Origin: JBGCEZ01 sp045106735
Lineage (GTDB): Bacteria; Planctomycetota; Phycisphaerae; Phycisphaerales; SM1A02
Direction: 5' to 3'
Assembly (NCBI GenBank): GCA_045106735.1
Contig: JBGCEZ010000003.1
Span: forward strand, 46,744-110,743
Length of the DNA: 64,000 nucleotides
Below are positions 42,293-51,026 of this stretch, piece by piece (position 1 is the first letter of the stretch; every line of letters begins with the position of its first letter). The position numbers and the translations under genes are program-made. The notes under the pieces were generated by a model. It saw nothing but the letters and a program-made list of their open reading frames with translations, was not told the origin of the DNA and ran no database searches.

Positions 42293-43766
42293 GCGGGGCG
42301 ACGGGAGCAGCGGGAGAAACGGGAGCGATCGGAGCCCGCCGCGGGGCGAGCATCGACTCGATGATGCGTTCGAAGTCCTCGCGGAGCTTGCCGTGCAGGT
42401 CGCCGGTCGCCGGGCCATTGAAGCCGGTGTAGATCGCCCGAACCGCGCCGCCCGCGTCCATGAAGATCATCGTCGGATAGGCCCGCACGCGGTCGACGAT
42501 CGGGAGCGCGGCCGAGGCCTTGGCCTTGTCCGCGGTGCCGGCGATGAGGATGGGAAACTCGATCGCGTGGTGCGCGCGGTAGGCCCGGACCCGCTCGGCG
42601 TCGATCGCCGGATCGCCGGTGTACTCGAAGGCCAGGCCGAGGATCGACAGCCCGCGATCCGCGTAGCGTTCGTGCAATTCGACGAGGTACTCCGTCGCGT
42701 CGTTGCAGTTCGGGCACCACGTGCCGAAGATCTCGATGATGCGCGGGCGGCCGGCGAAGCGTGGATCGTTCAGGGCAACGAGTTCGCCGTCGGGCGTGGG
42801 GAACCGCAGCGAGCCGAGGTCGACGTCGGCATTCCACGCGGTGAGGCCGAAGCCGTCGGGCAGGGCCGCGTCGTCATCGCGCGTGGCCGTCCACGTCTCG
42901 TGCCACGCGTCCCGCGACCAGAAGTCGCCGCGGAGCCCGCCGCCGGCGTGCCGGGTGGCGACGAACAGAAAGGCGTGGGCGCCGTCGAAGACGCTCAAGC
43001 GCATCGTCTGTCCGTCGGCGTCGACCCGCCCGCCGAGGAATCGGTAGTCGCCCACCGTCGTCAAGAACGTGCCGGTGAGCCCATTGGCCGAACCGGGAAC
43101 GCGCTCGAACACGCCGACGGCCAGTTCGTCTGAGGATGAAAAGTCCACCGACCAGGTGCCGGCGAACGCGTCGGCTGGCGTGTTGGCCGGAGCGTTGTCC
43201 GGGGTGCCGTTCGAGGTGCCAGACGAGGTGCCAGACGAACCAGATGTCGCGCCACGCGTCGATGTCGCCGCCGCCGGGGCGATGGTCGTCGCGTTCCCCG
43301 CCGGCGTTGTCCGGGTCGGCGGACCTTGCCACGTCGCGGAAAACTCCATCCGCGTCCAGGTGTCGGATCCGCGCCGGCGCTGCCACTGGCCGCGCAGGGT
43401 CTGGGCGTCGTCCCCGGTCCGCGCGATGATCTCGGAGCCGTACTGCGTGAAGTCCATCCGCAGTTCGTTCCCGGCAACGACGACCGACGGCACCGCGACC
43501 GTCTCGCGGCCGTTCCGCAGCCAGGCTCGCCAGCCACGCTGGGTGGCGACTGGGGCGCGGCCAGCCGGGCCGGGATCGGCCGCGGCATCCGCCGGGACCG
43601 GGCGCAGTTCAAACTCGAATTCGATGGGTCCGCCAGGGCACTCGAGCTGGGCCGCCCACACGCCGGGGGCGGGGGCGGGGGCGTCGGCCGAGGCGGCGGC
43701 AACCAAGACGTGGCTCAGCAGCAGGCCGAGCAGCGACACGATCCGGGGCAGTGGGCGGTGGTTCAT
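42282..43766 (-). CDS. Exported protein with a C-terminal TlpA/thioredoxin domain
   Basis: The 494-residue protein has a signal peptide (RIVSLLGLLLSHVLVAAASADA, 1-28) and an N-terminal beta-rich region built of two similar parts (about 35-150 and 200-300) separated by a Ser/Thr/Ala-rich linker. The thioredoxin-like domain is at about 320-470 with the redox motif TWCPNC (Cys351, Cys354) and a cis-Pro in RAYPTMIFMD. It is probably a periplasmic or outer-membrane-associated thiol reductase. TACGCT, 6 nt before the ATG, suggests a leaderless transcript. Confidence 0.88.
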   Translation of the reverse strand: MNHRPLPRIVSLLGLLLSHVLVAAASADAPAPAPGVWAAQLECPGGPIEFEFELRPVPADAAADPGPAGRAPVATQRGWRAWLRNGRETVAVPSVVVAGNELRMDFTQYGSEIIARTGDDAQTLRGQWQRRRGSDTWTRMEFSATWQGPPTRTTPAGNATTIAPAAATSTRGATSGSSGTSSGTSNGTPDNAPANTPADAFAGTWSVDFSSSDELAVGVFERVPGSANGLTGTFLTTVGDYRFLGGRVDADGQTMRLSVFDGAHAFLFVATRHAGGGLRGDFWSRDAWHETWTATRDDDAALPDGFGLTAWNADVDLGSLRFPTPDGELVALNDPRFAGRPRIIEIFGTWCPNCNDATEYLVELHERYADRGLSILGLAFEYTGDPAIDAERVRAYRAHHAIEFPILIAGTADKAKASAALPIVDRVRAYPTMIFMDAGGAVRAIYTGFNGPATGDLHGKLREDFERIIESMLAPRRAPIAPVSPAAPVAPLSR

Positions 43767-43772
43767 GGGTGC

Positions 43773-43778
43773 AGCGTA
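43773..43778 (-). promoter_or_regulatory. -10-like hexamer TACGCT before the TlpA-like gene
   Basis: TACGCT on the minus strand, 6 nt from the ATG at 43766, with no Shine-Dalgarno. Confidence 0.45.
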
Positions 43779-43830
43779 CCGGGCGGCCGGGGCCGAGGAC
43801 CCCGCGGGCCGCGTGCCGCCGAACCGTCCG

Positions 43831-44817
43831 CTACAGCATTTCGGCCACGCGGGATGGGCGTTCGCTCTCGCCGGTGCGGGCGGCCAGTCGCACTGTTTCG
43901 CACAGGCTGAATCGCCGCCGGCGCCGCTCGCGCGAGGCTTCCGACGCCGGGGGGGCGGTTTCGGCGTCGGCCGACGTCGCGGTCTGGGCCGCGTGGCGGG
44001 CGGCGATCACCGCGTCGAAACTCGTCGCGGGAGTGTCGGGCGTGAACGTCTCAACCGTGATGCCCGAGGCGTCCGTCCACACCATGGAGGCATCGTCGAC
44101 CGAGATTCGGCCACCTTCGCCGTGCAAGATGACGCGACGGGACCAGGTGCCGGCCTCATCGCTCGCGGCGATCGTCCCACACCAGCCGCCATGGCCGCCC
44201 AAGCGGACGGCCACGCTTCCGGTCCACTCGTGGAGGTCATCGGGCACACCGCGCGGCCCACGGCCGGTGGCGGCCGCGACTTCGTGGACCTCGAGGCCGG
44301 CTCGGTCGATGGCGTCGCAGGCGTCATGGAGGCGGGCGTGGAGCGAGCCGTGCTCGGTCCGCCCGGTGAACGATGCTTCCACGAGCCGGATCGGGCCGAA
44401 GTCGCCCAGGCGGTCGCGCACCGCGCGCCACGGATCGGTCCACGCCAGCAGCGGGTGCCGGGCGTCGTCGTCGGAGTCGGCCCGGTCGGCATTGGCGTCG
44501 GCCAGGGTTCCGGCCGGCGGCTCAAGGCTCAGCACGGGGCCGCGCACCGCCCGGACGGCTTCCCGCACGTCGGCTCGTCGCCGGCCCCGGGCGGCCAGGA
44601 GCACGATGTTCTCGCCAGCCTCGGCCGTGGTCCGCAGTGTGTGCCGCAGGTCGGTAAACGGTTCGGCCACGTCGGCCACATCCCGGAGGGGGGCGACGTC
44701 GGACGGATGCGGTCCGCCGACGAAGCGAACCGGCCGGTCAAGTCGCCGGGCCACCGCGGCCACGAGCGGGGCTTGGGTGGCCGTCGCCCACACGATGATG
44801 CCGGAGCCTGCTTCCAT
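43831..44817 (-). CDS. Gfo/Idh/MocA-like protein with a degenerate nucleotide-binding domain
   Basis: The start at 44817 has TATACT 8 nt upstream. The 328-residue protein shows the later part of a Gfo/Idh/MocA oxidoreductase: a mixed beta-sheet domain (GPIRLVEASFTGRTEHG, VAVRLGGHGGWCGTIAAS, RVILHGEGGRISVDD) and the family-typical C terminus ETVRLAARTGESERPSRV. The N-terminal Rossmann part starts GIIVWATATQAPLVAAVA and lacks the GxGxxG turn, so NAD(P) binding is doubtful. It may be a non-catalytic family member or a distant relation. It is divergent from rnpB. Confidence 0.6.
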   Translation of the reverse strand: MEAGSGIIVWATATQAPLVAAVARRLDRPVRFVGGPHPSDVAPLRDVADVAEPFTDLRHTLRTTAEAGENIVLLAARGRRRADVREAVRAVRGPVLSLEPPAGTLADANADRADSDDDARHPLLAWTDPWRAVRDRLGDFGPIRLVEASFTGRTEHGSLHARLHDACDAIDRAGLEVHEVAAATGRGPRGVPDDLHEWTGSVAVRLGGHGGWCGTIAASDEAGTWSRRVILHGEGGRISVDDASMVWTDASGITVETFTPDTPATSFDAVIAARHAAQTATSADAETAPPASEASRERRRRRFSLCETVRLAARTGESERPSRVAEML

Positions 44818-44825
44818 GGCGGGGG

Positions 44826-44831
44826 AGTATA
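44826..44831 (-). promoter_or_regulatory. -10-like hexamer TATACT before the Gfo/Idh-like gene
   Basis: TATACT on the minus strand, 8 nt from the ATG at 44817. This is one of the clearest leaderless candidates in the window. Confidence 0.6.
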
Positions 44832-44935
44832 CGGACGTCGCCCGGCCGGCTCGTGGCCGATGCGTGCCGGGCGCGGAGCTGCCTGTTGGCCAGGGCCTGG
44901 CGGGCGGCCGGCGTCCGCCGCGACGGCCCGCGGCG

Positions 44936-44941
44936 TACACT
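44936..44941 (+). promoter_or_regulatory. -10-like hexamer TACACT of rnpB
   Basis: TACACT ends about 6 nt before the predicted 5' end of RNase P RNA. Since rnpB must be transcribed from its mature 5' region, this supports TAnnnT as the housekeeping -10 element here. Confidence 0.6.
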
Positions 44942-44946
44942 GGGCT

Positions 44947-45395
44947 GGCTGCAGCTGGATGGTCGCTGCCGCTGGAGGGTCTTCGGGCCAGCCGGCGGGG
45001 GAGGAAAGTCCGGACACCGCAGGACACGGTGGTGGGTAACGCCCACCAGCCCCCGATCGCGGGGTTAGGGAAAGTGCCACAGAAAACAAACCGCCTGGTC
45101 GCCGCTCGTCGGAGGGCAGGTAAGGGTGAAAAGGTGCGGTAAGAGCGCACCGCGCGTCCGGCGACGGGCGTGGCAGGGCAAACCCCTCCGGGTGCAAGCG
45201 CAAGCAGCGTCCGGGTCCGATCCGCCTCGGCGGGCCGGGCCGCCCGCGGTCCGCGGGCTCTCGCACGAGTCGAGGCGCGGGTGGCGTGCTCGAGGCCGGC
45301 GGCAACGTCGGTCCTAGGTGAATGGCCATCGCCGGTCCGGCCGTTCTTCGGGATGGTCAGGCCGGGACAGAATCCGGCTTACAGGCTGCAGGCGA
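44947..45395 (+). ncRNA. rnpB: RNase P RNA, bacterial class A
   Basis: All the conserved blocks of class A RNase P RNA occur in order. GAGGAAAGTCCGGAC is at 45001-45015 (CR-I). GGGTTAGGGAAAGTGCCACA is at about 45061-45081 with the ACAGAAA after it. GGTAAGGGTGAAAAGGTGCG and GGTAAGAGCGCACCGC lie at 45119-45155. GGCAGGGCAAACCCC is near 45174. GACAGAATCCGGCTTACAG is at 45366-45384 (CR-V). P1 can form between CTGCAGC at 44949-44955 and GCTGCAG at 45385-45391. The ribozyme removes 5' leaders from pre-tRNA. Ends are approximate. It lies upstream of gcvP with a hairpin after it. Confidence 0.97.
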
Positions 45396-45400
45396 TCATG

Positions 45401-45431
45401 GCTCCGGGCCGGTGAACAACCGGTCCGGGGC
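45401..45431 (+). terminator. Hairpin just downstream of rnpB
   Basis: A 13-bp stem (45401-45413 with 45419-45431, two G-U pairs, loop GAACA) begins 6 nt after the predicted rnpB 3' end. No T-tract follows, so it may act in 3'-end formation or as an imperfect terminator. Confidence 0.55.
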
Positions 45432-45812
45432 CGCCCTGCGCGCTGGGCGATCTGGACGTCCGTTCGCGCCGGCTCCCGGCTTTGATCATGGCCCCGTGGA
45501 TGGCTACGATCCCGTTCAGTTCGCGGTCCCGAGATGCCGGCTCCCTTTGGGGACGGAATCCGCCTTTCCACCGGACATTGGCCCGGAGAGCGGAAGCCGT
45601 TTCGGCGATCGGTCCGCGCGGTCTCGCCCGCTTCTGGTGCTCGGCTCCGCGATCCACGCTCCCCGCCATGGCCGCCGGCCTTGGCCACCGACGCCCGCCT
45701 CGCCAGTTCGCCTTGCCAGTTCGCCTCGCCAGTTCGGCTCTGCAGCTCGTTTCCGCCGTTCGCTTCCGCCATTCGCTTCCGCCACTTGCCTCCGCCCCCC
45801 GAGGATGTCTCG
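45432..45812. other. Spacer between rnpB hairpin and gcvP
   Basis: The stretch 45697-45796 is a set of degenerate short repeats (cgccagttcgcct and ttcgcttccgcca types). GAGG about 9 nt before the gcvP ATG is the only control element seen. I looked for a glycine riboswitch and found no matching core. Confidence 0.7.
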
Positions 45813-48755
45813 ATGACGACCACGCCCGGCCACCCGCTTCCGCTCGACGCCACCGGCGCCACCGCTCCGGCGGCCACGCTCGATCCGTCGGACACCTTCT
45901 GGCGTCGCCACCTCGGGCCCGACTCGGCGGACATCGCGGCCATGCTCGAAGCCCTCGGCCATGCGTCGCTGGATGACCTGACCGACGCGGCCATCCCGCC
46001 GGCGATCCGGACAAAGACGCCGCTGGAAGTCGGCCCGCCGCGCGGCGAGTTCGAATTGCTGCAGGACCTGCAGCGGCGCATGCAGCGCAACCGCGTCATG
46101 CGTTCGTGCATCGGCATGGGCTACCACGACGTCATCACGCCGCCGGTCATCCTGCGGAACATCCTCGAGAACCCGTGCTGGTACACGCAGTACACGCCGT
46201 ACCAGGCAGAGATCGCCCAGGGCCGGCTCGAGGCATTGCTCAACTTCCAGACGATGGTGTCCGACCTCACCGGTCTGCCGCTGTCCGGCGCGAGCCTGCT
46301 CGACGAAGCCACGGCCGCGGCCGAAGCGATGGTGATGCTGCGCAACGTCAGCAAGCAGCCGGCGAACGCCGCGTTCCTGATCGATCCCGATTGCCACCCG
46401 CAGACGATTGAAGTCGTCAGCGCCCGGGCGAGGGCCCTCGGCATCGCCACGCGCATTGAACCCGCGGCGAGCGCGGCCATCACCGGCGACGACGCGATCT
46501 TTGGCGTGCTCGTGCAGTACCCCGGCACCAACGGCCAGGTCCACGACCTGCAGCCGATCGTCGAGCGCGTGCACGCGGCCAACGGCTACGTGGCCGTTGC
46601 CGCCGACCTGCTGTCGCTGACGTTGTTCCGCGCTCCGGGTGAGTACGGGGCCGACGTCGCGGTCGGGACCACCCAGCGTTTCGGCGTGCCCATGGGCTTC
46701 GGCGGCCCGCACGCGGCGTACATTGCGACGCACGAAGCCTGGGCCCGCAAGCTCCCTGGCCGCCTGATCGGCGTGTCGAAGGACGCGGCCGGACGCCCGG
46801 CCATGCGGCTGGCCATCCAGACCCGTGAACAGCACATCAAGCGCGACCGGGCCACCAGCAACATCTGCACGGCCCAGGTCCTGTTGGCCATCATCGCGTC
46901 CATGTACGCCGTCTACCACGGCCCCGATGGGTTGCGGCGGATCGCGATGCGGGCTCGCGGGCTTGCCTCGGCGTTCGCCGCGGGGCTGGCCAAGGCCGGC
47001 ATCGAGGTCGAGCCGGGTGAGCGCTTCGACACCATCAGCGTGGCGGTGGACGACGACCGCCGCACCGCGATCGTCGGCGAAGCCCTGGCCCGCGGCTACA
47101 ACCTGCGTGACGATGCCGGCGCCGGCCGCGTCGGCGTGACCTTCGACGAAACCAGCACGCGGGAAGACGTGCAGCAGTTGCTCGCCGCGTTCTCCGGCGA
47201 AACCGCTCCGGTGGACGTGGACGCCCTCTACGAATCCGCCGCGACCGACGTGCCGGAAACGCTGGCCCGCCGCAGCGGCTATCTGACCCATGAGGTGTTC
47301 GGTTCGCACCATTCCGAAACCGACATGCTGCGGTACATCACCGAGCTGCAGTCGCGCGATCTGTCGCTGGCCCACTCGATGATCGCCCTCGGTTCGTGCA
47401 CCATGAAGCTCAACGCCACCAGCGAAATGCTGCCGGTGACGTGGGACACCTTTGGCCGCATGCACCCGTTCGCCCCCGTCGACCAGACGCGCGGCTACGC
47501 CAAGCTCTTCCGCGACCTGGAAACCTGGCTCGGGGACATCACCGGTTTCGCTGGCGTCTCGCTCCAGCCGAACGCGGGCTCGCAGGGCGAGTACACCGGC
47601 TTGCTCGTGATTCGCGCGTACCACGAATCGCGCGGCGACCACGACCGCGATGTGTGCTTGATTCCGATCTCGGCCCACGGGACGAATCCGGCGTCGGCGG
47701 TGGCCGCGGGATTCCGGGTCGTCACCATCGGCTGCGATGCCGAAGGCAACATTGATCTGGCCGACCTCGACGCCAAGATCGCGGCGAACGAAGGGCGCAT
47801 CGGCGCCCTCATGGTCACCTACCCGTCGACCCACGGCGTCTTTGAAACGGAGATCAAGACGATCTGCGACAAGGTGCACGCCGCCGGCGGCCAGGTGTAC
47901 CTGGACGGGGCGAACCTGAACGCCATGGTCGGCCTGGTGCGGCCCGGCGAAATCGGGGCCGACGTCTGCCACCTGAACTTGCACAAGACCTTCTGCATTC
48001 CGCACGGCGGCGGCGGTCCGGGCATGGGCCCGATCGGCGTCGCGCCGCAGCTCGTGCCGTTCCTCCCGGGCCACTCGGTCCGCTCGCCCGACCACGCCAC
48101 GGATCAGGCGATTCCCGCGATCAGCGCGGCGCCCTACGGCAGCCCGAGCATCCTGCCGATCAGCTGGGTCTACATCGCCTTGATGGGCTCCGAGGGATTG
48201 CGGCGGGCCACGCAGGTGGCGATTCTGAACGCGAACTACATGGCCCACCGGCTGAAGGATCACTACGACGTGCTCTTCACCGGGCCCGGCGGACTCTGCG
48301 CCCACGAGTTCATCATCGACTGCCGCCCGTTCGACAAGTCCGCCGGCATCAAGATCGATGACCTGGCCAAGCGGCTGATCGACTACGGATTCCACGCCCC
48401 GACGATGAGCTGGCCGGTGGCCGGCACGCTCATGATCGAGCCGACGGAAAGCGAGTCCAAGGCCGAGCTCGACCGATTCTGCGACGCGATGATCGCCATC
48501 CGCGGCGAGATCGATCAAGTGGCCTCGGGGGCGTCGGACCGCGAGGACAACCCGCTCCGCAACGCCCCGCACACGATCGAAGCGGTCTCCGGCGACGAGT
48601 GGACGCATCCGTACTCGCGGCAACTCGCCGCGTGGCCGCTGCCGTACCTGCGTCGTCGCAAGTTCTGGGCGCCCGTCGGCCGGGTCGACAACCCGTACGG
48701 CGATCGCAACCTGGTGTGCAGCTGCCCGCCGATGGAGACGTACGCGTCGGAGTGA
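45813..48755 (+). CDS. gcvP: Glycine dehydrogenase (aminomethyl-transferring), P-protein of the glycine cleavage system
   Basis: The start at MTTTPGHPLP has GAGG about 9 nt upstream. The 980-residue protein is the long single-chain P-protein, with both homologous halves. The N half opens SDTFWRRHLGPDSADIAAML. The C half carries the PLP lysine in NLHKTFCIPHGGGGPGMGP (Lys725). It decarboxylates glycine and loads the aminomethyl group onto lipoylated GcvH. gcvT and gcvH are not adjacent. It stands between rnpB and lysA on the same strand and is followed by a private tandem repeat. Confidence 0.97.
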   Translation: MTTTPGHPLPLDATGATAPAATLDPSDTFWRRHLGPDSADIAAMLEALGHASLDDLTDAAIPPAIRTKTPLEVGPPRGEFELLQDLQRRMQRNRVMRSCIGMGYHDVITPPVILRNILENPCWYTQYTPYQAEIAQGRLEALLNFQTMVSDLTGLPLSGASLLDEATAAAEAMVMLRNVSKQPANAAFLIDPDCHPQTIEVVSARARALGIATRIEPAASAAITGDDAIFGVLVQYPGTNGQVHDLQPIVERVHAANGYVAVAADLLSLTLFRAPGEYGADVAVGTTQRFGVPMGFGGPHAAYIATHEAWARKLPGRLIGVSKDAAGRPAMRLAIQTREQHIKRDRATSNICTAQVLLAIIASMYAVYHGPDGLRRIAMRARGLASAFAAGLAKAGIEVEPGERFDTISVAVDDDRRTAIVGEALARGYNLRDDAGAGRVGVTFDETSTREDVQQLLAAFSGETAPVDVDALYESAATDVPETLARRSGYLTHEVFGSHHSETDMLRYITELQSRDLSLAHSMIALGSCTMKLNATSEMLPVTWDTFGRMHPFAPVDQTRGYAKLFRDLETWLGDITGFAGVSLQPNAGSQGEYTGLLVIRAYHESRGDHDRDVCLIPISAHGTNPASAVAAGFRVVTIGCDAEGNIDLADLDAKIAANEGRIGALMVTYPSTHGVFETEIKTICDKVHAAGGQVYLDGANLNAMVGLVRPGEIGADVCHLNLHKTFCIPHGGGGPGMGPIGVAPQLVPFLPGHSVRSPDHATDQAIPAISAAPYGSPSILPISWVYIALMGSEGLRRATQVAILNANYMAHRLKDHYDVLFTGPGGLCAHEFIIDCRPFDKSAGIKIDDLAKRLIDYGFHAPTMSWPVAGTLMIEPTESESKAELDRFCDAMIAIRGEIDQVASGASDREDNPLRNAPHTIEAVSGDEWTHPYSRQLAAWPLPYLRRRKFWAPVGRVDNPYGDRNLVCSCPPMETYASE

Positions 48756-48772
48756 GGCGGGACGGCGGGAGC

Positions 48773-48881
48773 GAGCCCGGTGCTTGAGGCTGGTGCTTGA
48801 GCCCGGTGCTCGAGGCTGGTGCGTGAGCCCGGTGCTCGAGGCTGGTGCGTGAGCCCGATACTTGATCAAGGTGCTTGAGCC
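48773..48881. repeat. Tandem repeat between gcvP and lysA
   Basis: A 32-34 bp unit made of gcccggtgctcgaggctgg and tgcgtga/tgcttga halves is repeated about three times with variants. It contains no spacers between copies, so it is not a CRISPR array. The remaining 48882-49027 shows nothing recognisable before the lysA promoter hexamer. Confidence 0.88.
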
Positions 48882-49027
48882 ACGTCGCTGGCGGCGGACA
48901 GACCCGTTGCGGGGCGGGGCCGCGGCAGCGGTCGAGCGGGGTCGCGGGCGACGGATCGCGGATCGCTGGCGGCGCGGAGCGGACGGACCGTCGGCCGGCA
49001 TCCGAGGCCGGATGATGCATCCGCGCG

Positions 49028-49033
49028 TAGGAT
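49028..49033 (+). promoter_or_regulatory. TAGGAT hexamer before lysA
   Basis: TAGGAT lies 6 nt before the ATG at 49040 and fits the leaderless TAnnnT pattern. The AGGA inside it could instead serve as a Shine-Dalgarno, so this case is ambiguous. Confidence 0.4.
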
Positions 49034-49039
49034 CTGGTC

Positions 49040-50365
49040 ATGGACCACTTTCACTACGCGGGCGGCGTCTTGCACGCCGATGGTATTCCGGTTCCCGCGA
49101 TCGCGGAGGCGGCCGGGACGCCGACGTACATCTACGCCGCCGCGACCTTGCGCGAGCACTACGACCGCTTGGCCGCCGCGTTCGCGCCGCTGAATCCGTT
49201 GATCTGCTTTGCGATCAAGAGCTGTGCGAATCTGGAAGTGGTGCGCGAGCTGGTGGCCCGCGGGGCCGGCGTGGACATCGTTTCCGGCGGTGAACTGCAC
49301 CGGGCCCAACTGGCCGGGGCGGATCCGGCGACCTGCGTGTACGCGGGGGTTGGCAAGACGGACGCGGAGATCCGCGCGGCCATCGCCGCCGGCGTCGGCT
49401 GGTTCAACATTGAGAGCGAGGCGGAGTTCGACGTGATCGCGGAGATCGCCGCGGACATGGGGGCGGTCGCGCGCGGTGCGCTGCGCATCAACCCGGACGT
49501 CGATCCCAAAACGCACCGCTACACCACGACGGGCACCCGCGAGACGAAGTTCGGCGTCGACCTGGAACGGGCGCGGCGGTTCTTTGAGACGCGGGGGGCC
49601 AATCCGCACTGCCGGCTGGCCGGGATTCACCTGCACATCGGCTCACCGGTGTACGACATCGGGGCGTACGAGCGAGCCTTGGACCGGGCGCTGGCGCTGA
49701 TGGACGAACTCGAGCGCGACCTCGGCCACCGCATCGAAATGCTCGACTTGGGCGGCGGGTTCGGGGCGGACTACGAGTCGGGGCAGAGTCCGATCGCCGC
49801 GGCGTACGCCGAACGACTGGTGCCCAAGCTGCAGCCGCGGGTGGAAGCTGGCCTGCAGGTGGTCTTGGAACCCGGCCGGACGATTGCCGCCAATGCCGGC
49901 ATCCTGCTCGTGCGGGTGCTGTACACGAAGACCAGCGGCGACAAGACGTTCATCATCGTTGACGGCGGCATGAACGTCCTCATGCGTCCGTGCCACTACG
50001 GGGCCTTCCACTTCATGTGGCCAGTCAAGGTGGCGGCGGAACACGTCCCCATCGCCCGCCGCCAGGACATGGGACCGCTGCCCGGCTTGGTGCGCTGCGA
50101 TGTCGTCGGACCGATCTGTGAGTCGGGCGATTTTCTGGCCGAGGGACGCGAACTGCCGCCGCTCGAACGCGGCGACTTGCTCGCGGTCTTTACCGCCGGC
50201 GCGTACGGCATGGTGATGGCCAACCACTACAACGCGGTACCGCTTCCGGCCGAGGTCATGGTCGACGGATCGGAGCTCACGCTCGTCCGTCGCCGCGAAA
50301 CCATGGACGATCTCGTGGCCGCCGAACGTTCGCCCGCGTCGTTGGCGTGGGCGCCGAGTGTGTAG
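49040..50365 (+). CDS. lysA: Diaminopimelate decarboxylase
   Basis: The 441-residue fold-III PLP decarboxylase has the Schiff-base Lys in LICFAIKSCAN (Lys60), HLHIGSPV with the PLP-stacking His, LDLGGGFG as the phosphate-binding glycine turn, EPGRTI, and the CESGDFLAEGRELP block with the catalytic Cys and substrate Glu. It makes L-lysine from meso-diaminopimelate, the last step of lysine synthesis. Length is normal. It is a single-gene unit convergent with the pgsA-pgpA pair. Confidence 0.96.
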   Translation: MDHFHYAGGVLHADGIPVPAIAEAAGTPTYIYAAATLREHYDRLAAAFAPLNPLICFAIKSCANLEVVRELVARGAGVDIVSGGELHRAQLAGADPATCVYAGVGKTDAEIRAAIAAGVGWFNIESEAEFDVIAEIAADMGAVARGALRINPDVDPKTHRYTTTGTRETKFGVDLERARRFFETRGANPHCRLAGIHLHIGSPVYDIGAYERALDRALALMDELERDLGHRIEMLDLGGGFGADYESGQSPIAAAYAERLVPKLQPRVEAGLQVVLEPGRTIAANAGILLVRVLYTKTSGDKTFIIVDGGMNVLMRPCHYGAFHFMWPVKVAAEHVPIARRQDMGPLPGLVRCDVVGPICESGDFLAEGRELPPLERGDLLAVFTAGAYGMVMANHYNAVPLPAEVMVDGSELTLVRRRETMDDLVAAERSPASLAWAPSV

Positions 50366-50400
50366 GTCGCGAGGGTGCGTGGGGGGGCGCGGCTAATGCG

Positions 50401-50440
50401 TGCCGCGAACCTGCCGCGAACCTGCCGCGAACCTGCCGCG
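50401..50440. repeat. 11-bp tandem repeat between lysA and pgpA
   Basis: Nearly four perfect copies of tgccgcgaacc lie in the 79-bp convergent gap. There is no hairpin with T-tract nearby. Confidence 0.92.
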
Positions 50441-50444
50441 CTCG

Positions 50445-51026
50445 TCAACCGGCGAAGAGCGGCATGATCAGCCAGCGGACGCACACCTGCGTGGCAATGA
50501 GGGCGTAGACGCCGGCGGCCAAGTCGTCGAGCAACACGCCCCAGCCGCCCGGGTGGCGTTCGAGTCCGCGGGCCGGCGGCGGCTTGATCACGTCGAACAA
50601 GCGGAAGAAGAAGAACCCGGTGCCGGCGATGACCGCGTTGTGCCAGAGGGCATCCAATGTGGCCGCGGCGATCCACGGCAACCCGAGCAGCGTGAGGGCT
50701 TGTCCGGCCACCTCGTCGGCCACGACCTGACCGGGGTCCTTGCGGCCCCATCGCGATTCGGCCCACGGACCGTGGACGACGCAGGCCCGCGCGAATGCGA
50801 GCCCGAGCAGAACGAGGCCGCCGTTGATGACGATCGGGGCGAGGTCCGGCCGGCCGACGAGCAGTGTCAGCCCGAAGAGCAGCATGGCCGCGGCCGGACC
50901 GGGCAAGGAGCCGAAGGTGCCCGAGGCGACGGGAGCATGGCCCAGCCCGCCGGCGGTGAGCATGAACTCGGCCCGCGACATGGGCCGCGCGGCAGCCCGA
51001 TCCGGCGAAGAGGCGGGCTCGCTCAT
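50445..51026 (-). CDS. pgpA: Phosphatidylglycerophosphatase A
   Basis: The 193-residue integral membrane protein matches PgpA: GHAPVASGTFGSLPG near the N terminus, DPGQVVADEVAGQALTLLG with the conserved acidic residues, FRLFDVIKPPPARGLE, and GWGVLLDDLAAGVYA, the catalytic/metal-binding Asp cluster. It dephosphorylates phosphatidylglycerol phosphate. Its ATG overlaps the stop of pgsA, which makes the substrate (ATGA), so consecutive steps are translationally coupled. Confidence 0.95.
   Translation of the reverse strand: MSEPASSPDRAAARPMSRAEFMLTAGGLGHAPVASGTFGSLPGPAAAMLLFGLTLLVGRPDLAPIVINGGLVLLGLAFARACVVHGPWAESRWGRKDPGQVVADEVAGQALTLLGLPWIAAATLDALWHNAVIAGTGFFFFRLFDVIKPPPARGLERHPGGWGVLLDDLAAGVYALIATQVCVRWLIMPLFAG

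Noticed and set aside
45396..45812. Glycine riboswitch upstream of gcvP
   Set aside because: No tandem aptamer core found; the upstream structured RNA is rnpB and the remaining spacer is a simple repeat plus hairpin.
48773..48881. CRISPR-like direct repeats between gcvP and lysA
   Set aside because: Copies are contiguous and degenerate with no unique spacers of constant length and no cas genes nearby.
45516..49001. 1161-codon open frame antisense to gcvP
   Set aside because: Arg/Gly/His/Val-rich composition with no family motif; it mirrors gcvP, whose sequence is fully explained by the plus-strand enzyme.
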